In this document: piece by piece, positions 46,595 through 48,701 of the stretch
Numbering within the stretch: the first letter of the stretch is position 1
Layout: each line of letters begins with the position of its first letter
DNA from: CAZLIC01 sp964559535
GTDB taxonomy: Bacteria; Pseudomonadota; Alphaproteobacteria; Rhodobacterales; Rhodobacteraceae
Direction of reading: 5' to 3'
Length of the DNA stretch: 48,701 nucleotides
Assembly (NCBI GenBank): GCA_964559535.1
Contig: CAZLIC010000025.1
Span: forward strand, 1-48,701
Translations under genes and position numbers: made by a program
Notes under the pieces: model-generated
What the model saw: only the letters and a program-made list of their open reading frames with translations
What the model was told of the DNA's origin: nothing
Databases searched by the model: none

Positions 46595-47502
46595 GAGGCG
46601 TCCCTGACCATCCAGTCGCACAGCTGCGGAAACGTGATGCCCAGCGCCGCCGCCTGTTCGGGCGCCAGCGACGTGGGCGTCATCCCCGGCTGCGTGTTGG
46701 TTTCCAGAAGCACGAGCCCCGCCAGCCCGCGCGGTTCATCCCAGCGGAAATCGGTGCGGCTGACGCCGCGGCAGCCCAGCGCCCGGTGCGCGCGCAGGGC
46801 ATAGTCCAGGCAGGCATCGGCAATGTCCGGCGGGATCCGCGCCGGGCACACATGGCTGGACCCGCCGGGCGCATACTTCGCCTCGTAGTCGTACCAGCCC
46901 TGCGTCACGATGTCGGTCACGCACAGCGCGCGGTCGCCCATCACCGTGGTAGTCAGTTCGCGCCCCGGCACATAGGCCTCGACCATCACCCGCGCGGGCA
47001 TCGTTGCCGCCAGCCGCGGCGCGTTCGACCCCGGCATCACCAGATAGACGCCCACCGACGACCCTTCGTTGTTGGGCTTCACCACATAGGGCGGCGGCAG
47101 GACATGCGCGGACTCGACGTCTTCCCGCGCCACGATGTGGCTTTCCACCACCGGCAATCCCGCCGCGCGGTAGACCTCCTTGGTCCGCTGCTTGTCCATC
47201 GCCAGGGCCGAAGCCAGCACACCCGAGTGCGTGTAGGGAAGGCGTAGCCATTCCAGGATGCCCTGCACGCAGCCATCCTCGCCCCAGCGGCCATGCAGCG
47301 CGTTGAACACGACATCGGGGCGCAGCGCCGTCAGGCGCTCGGGCAGGTCACTGCCCGCCACCAGTTCGGTGACGTAGTATCCCGCCTCACGCAGCGCCTG
47401 CGCACACCCGCGCCCCGACGACAGGCTGACCTCGCGCTCGGCCGAGAGTCCGCCCATCAATACCGCTACATGAGGGGCTGTCCTGCTCGACCCGCCCGCC
47501 AT
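46582..47502 (-). CDS. ddl: D-alanine--D-alanine ligase Ddl
   Basis: 306 residues of ATP-grasp type: VAVLMGGLSAEREVSLSSGR near the start, FNALHGRWGEDGCVQGILEW (substrate-binding His-Gly), VKPNNEGSSVGVYLV, and LLETNTQPGMTPTSL with the metal-binding acidic end. It makes the D-Ala-D-Ala of peptidoglycan precursors. It overlaps the ftsQ start region and sits 31 bp after murB. Confidence 0.96.
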   Translation of the reverse strand: MAGGSSRTAPHVAVLMGGLSAEREVSLSSGRGCAQALREAGYYVTELVAGSDLPERLTALRPDVVFNALHGRWGEDGCVQGILEWLRLPYTHSGVLASALAMDKQRTKEVYRAAGLPVVESHIVAREDVESAHVLPPPYVVKPNNEGSSVGVYLVMPGSNAPRLAATMPARVMVEAYVPGRELTTTVMGDRALCVTDIVTQGWYDYEAKYAPGGSSHVCPARIPPDIADACLDYALRAHRALGCRGVSRTDFRWDEPRGLAGLVLLETNTQPGMTPTSLAPEQAAALGITFPQLCDWMVRDASCDR

Positions 47503-47533
47503 ATCTTGCCTGTGTGGGACTTTGCGCCCCGTT

Positions 47534-48454
47534 CTATTGTGCGGCCGGTTCTCCGACCCGCATGATTTCCCACTCTAGCGCGATACCGCTGTGGTCGTAA
47601 ACCTTTTTTCGGACGTCCTCGCCCAGCCCTTCCAGGTCTGCAGCCGTGGCGCCACCGGTGTTGATCAGGAAATTCGCGTGCATGGGCGACATCTGCGCCC
47701 CGCCCCGCCGCGCCCCCCGCATCCCCGCCTCGTCAATCACCTTCCACGCCTTCAGCTCATGCGTGTCATCGGCCTGCCCGGTGGAAGACCGGCCCAGCGG
47801 GTTGCGGAACGTGGAACCGGCCGAGCGGTCCTTCGTCGGCTGGCTGGCGTCGCGTTTGGCCACCTGATCCGCCATGCGGGCCTGCAGCGCCGCGGGGTCG
47901 CCCTCTGGCGTGCGGAACGTGGCCTGCACGACCACCGCGCCGTCGGGCAGGTCCGATTGGCGGTAGCGCAGGTTCAGCGCGGCGGCAGGCAGCGTCACCG
48001 CCTCGCCCTGCCGGGTCACGATGCGAACCTCCTGCAGAACATCGGCCACATACTGCCCGTAGCAGCCCGCGTTCATCCGCACCGCCCCGCCGATCGAGCC
48101 CGGAATGGTGCGCAGGAAGGTCAGGTCGCGCCCCGCCTCGGCCGCCGCCTGCGCCACCCGCGCGTCCCGCGCGGCCGCCCCGGCCACCACGCGGTCGCCC
48201 AGCACCGCAACCCCGTTGAACCCCCGCCCCAGCCGCACCACCACGCCCTTGATGCCGCCATCCCGCACAATCAGGTTGCTGCCCACCCCCAAGGGAAACA
48301 CCGGCACCGCCGGATCAAGGCCGTGCAGAAACGCCGCCAGATCCTCCTCATCCGCCGGCTGAAACAACCACTCCGCCGGCCCGCCGACACGCAGCCAGGT
48401 CAGGTCGGCCAGGGGCCGGTTCGGGGTAAGGGGGCCACGGGGGGTGGGGATCAT
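47534..48454 (-). CDS. murB: UDP-N-acetylenolpyruvoylglucosamine reductase MurB
   Basis: 306 residues with the FAD-binding type MurB signatures: LTWLRVGGPAEWLFQP, PVFPLGVGSNLIVRDGGIKG, FLRTIPGSIGGAVRMNAGC, and STFRNPLGRSSTG with the proton-donor Ser. The C-terminal part has MHANFLINTGGATAADLE. It reduces enolpyruvyl-UDP-GlcNAc to UDP-MurNAc. It is first of the visible dcw run. Upstream are a repeat element and a terminator of the preceding gene, so a promoter for the murB-ddl-ftsQ-ftsA segment probably lies at 48455-48596. Confidence 0.96.
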   Translation of the reverse strand: MIPTPRGPLTPNRPLADLTWLRVGGPAEWLFQPADEEDLAAFLHGLDPAVPVFPLGVGSNLIVRDGGIKGVVVRLGRGFNGVAVLGDRVVAGAAARDARVAQAAAEAGRDLTFLRTIPGSIGGAVRMNAGCYGQYVADVLQEVRIVTRQGEAVTLPAAALNLRYRQSDLPDGAVVVQATFRTPEGDPAALQARMADQVAKRDASQPTKDRSAGSTFRNPLGRSSTGQADDTHELKAWKVIDEAGMRGARRGGAQMSPMHANFLINTGGATAADLEGLGEDVRKKVYDHSGIALEWEIMRVGEPAAQ

Positions 48455-48520
48455 GGCGGCGGTGTGCCGCGTTTTCGGGCGTGCTGCAAGGGTGTGCCGC
48501 CCCTGCGCCTGCGGAGAGCC

Positions 48521-48570
48521 CCGGGGGTTTCACACCCCCGGACCCCCGTGGGGTATTTTCGCAAAGATGA
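48521..48570. repeat. GC-hairpin intergenic repeat of Rhodobacterales type
   Basis: CCGGGGGT-TTCAC-ACCCCCGG (48521-48541, 8-bp perfect stem) is followed by ACCCC-CGT-GGGGT (48542-48554) and an AT-rich tail ATTTTCGCAAAGATGA. The layout, C-rich hairpin then GTGGGGTATTTT and a GAnGA-type end, is recognised from memory as a dispersed intergenic element in Rhodobacterales genomes. Function unknown. It lies in the murB upstream region. Confidence 0.55.
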
Positions 48571-48596
48571 GGGGGGAGGGCATCTCCGAGCGGCGC

Positions 48597-48621
48597 GAAC
48601 AAAAGGCCCGAACGACGGGCC
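48597..48621 (-). terminator. Intrinsic terminator of the gene upstream of murB
   Basis: Read on the - strand GGCCCG-TCGTT-CGGGCC is followed by TTTTGTT. This stops the gene that ends at 48655 before murB begins, indicating that murB starts a separate transcript. Confidence 0.75.
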
Positions 48622-48632
48622 GCCGGGCGCCA

Positions 48633-48654
48633 CCCTCCCCCCTCGTGGGGAGGG
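48633..48654. repeat. GC-rich hairpin element, copy 2 (CCCTCCCC...GGGGAGGG)
   Basis: CCCTCCCC-CCTCGT-GGGGAGGG forms an 8-bp stem directly next to the stop codon of the partial gene at the window's end. It is related in arms to the element at 35727-35751 but lacks its GGGGGTGAGGGGG flank. Confidence 0.4.
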
Positions 48655-48701
48655 CTATCGCATATGGGTGATGGCGTGGATGAGGTAGTCGTCGGAGAAG
48701 G
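48655..48701 (-). CDS. C-terminal end of an unidentified gene
   Basis: A - strand frame enters at the right edge and ends at TAG (48657-48655) with the residues FSDDYLIHAITHMR. A hairpin and an intrinsic terminator follow at normal distance, which supports a real gene end. In related dcw clusters murC or small conserved genes stand here, but 14 residues do not allow an identification. Confidence 0.45.
   Translation of the reverse strand, partial: FSDDYLIHAITHMR

Noticed and set aside
1..48701. CRISPR arrays, tRNA genes, insertion sequences, phage attachment sites
   Set aside because: No regularly spaced repeats, tRNA-like cloverleaf, transposase or integrase was recognised by reading.

Overview
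The window is high-GC DNA (codon third positions almost all G or C) from an alphaproteobacterium, most likely a Rhodobacterales / Rhodobacter-type member of the Paracoccaceae. The basis is the dcw order murB-ddl-ftsQ-ftsA-ftsZ-lpxC, a tpa-tauR-xsc type taurine locus, a PA0069-type radical SAM gene, a corrinoid protein with a DUF1638 neighbour, and an enterobacterial-like (fla1-type) flagellar cluster of the kind known in Rhodobacter sphaeroides. No tRNA, rRNA, CRISPR array or insertion sequence was recognised.

Layout. (1) 1-15.8 kb, flagellum: the end of a divergent flhF-like gene, fliA (sigma-28) and a separate flagellar lytic transglycosylase (sltF-like) lie on the + strand. The complete rod, hook and ring set flgBCDEFGHIJKL lies on the - strand. 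An unknown small gene diverges from flgB, followed by a LuxR/NarL-type regulator and fliS. Near-consensus sigma-54 (-24/-12) promoters are visible in front of flgB, the divergent small gene and flgG. The first two interlock on one TTGCAA palindrome. FlgK is about 2.5 times the usual size. (2) 15.8-29.6 kb, C2 organophosphonate and organosulfonate metabolism: a translationally coupled operon FAD oxidoreductase (HpnW type) - phnX - TSUP permease; a divergent EamA transporter; the taurine operon tpa-tauR-FNT channel-xsc; and, divergent from tpa, a four-gene polyamine-type ABC transporter. (3) 29.6-33.5 kb: an unusual pair, a 962-residue glycosyltransferase-like protein and an unrecognised 290-residue protein, behind a comparatively AT-rich intergenic patch. 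(4) 33.8-38.7 kb: an ACT-like/methyltransferase fusion coupled to an SDR gene, a radical SAM protein, a corrinoid-binding protein with a structured leader, DUF1638 and DUF3563 genes. (5) 38.8-48.7 kb, housekeeping: recN, bamD, lpxC and the division/cell-wall genes ftsZ, ftsA, ftsQ, ddl, murB, plus the last codons of another gene.

How they work together. The flagellar block builds the rod, hook and hook-filament junction, with SltF and a short FlgJ sharing the job of the two-domain enterobacterial FlgJ. In the second block, Tpa makes sulfoacetaldehyde from taurine and Xsc turns it into acetyl phosphate and sulfite. Next door, the HpnW-type oxidase probably makes phosphonoacetaldehyde from an aminophosphonate and PhnX splits it to acetaldehyde and phosphate. 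Two chemically parallel aldehyde pathways therefore sit back to back with four kinds of transporter. The dcw segment couples peptidoglycan precursor synthesis, septation and lipid A synthesis.
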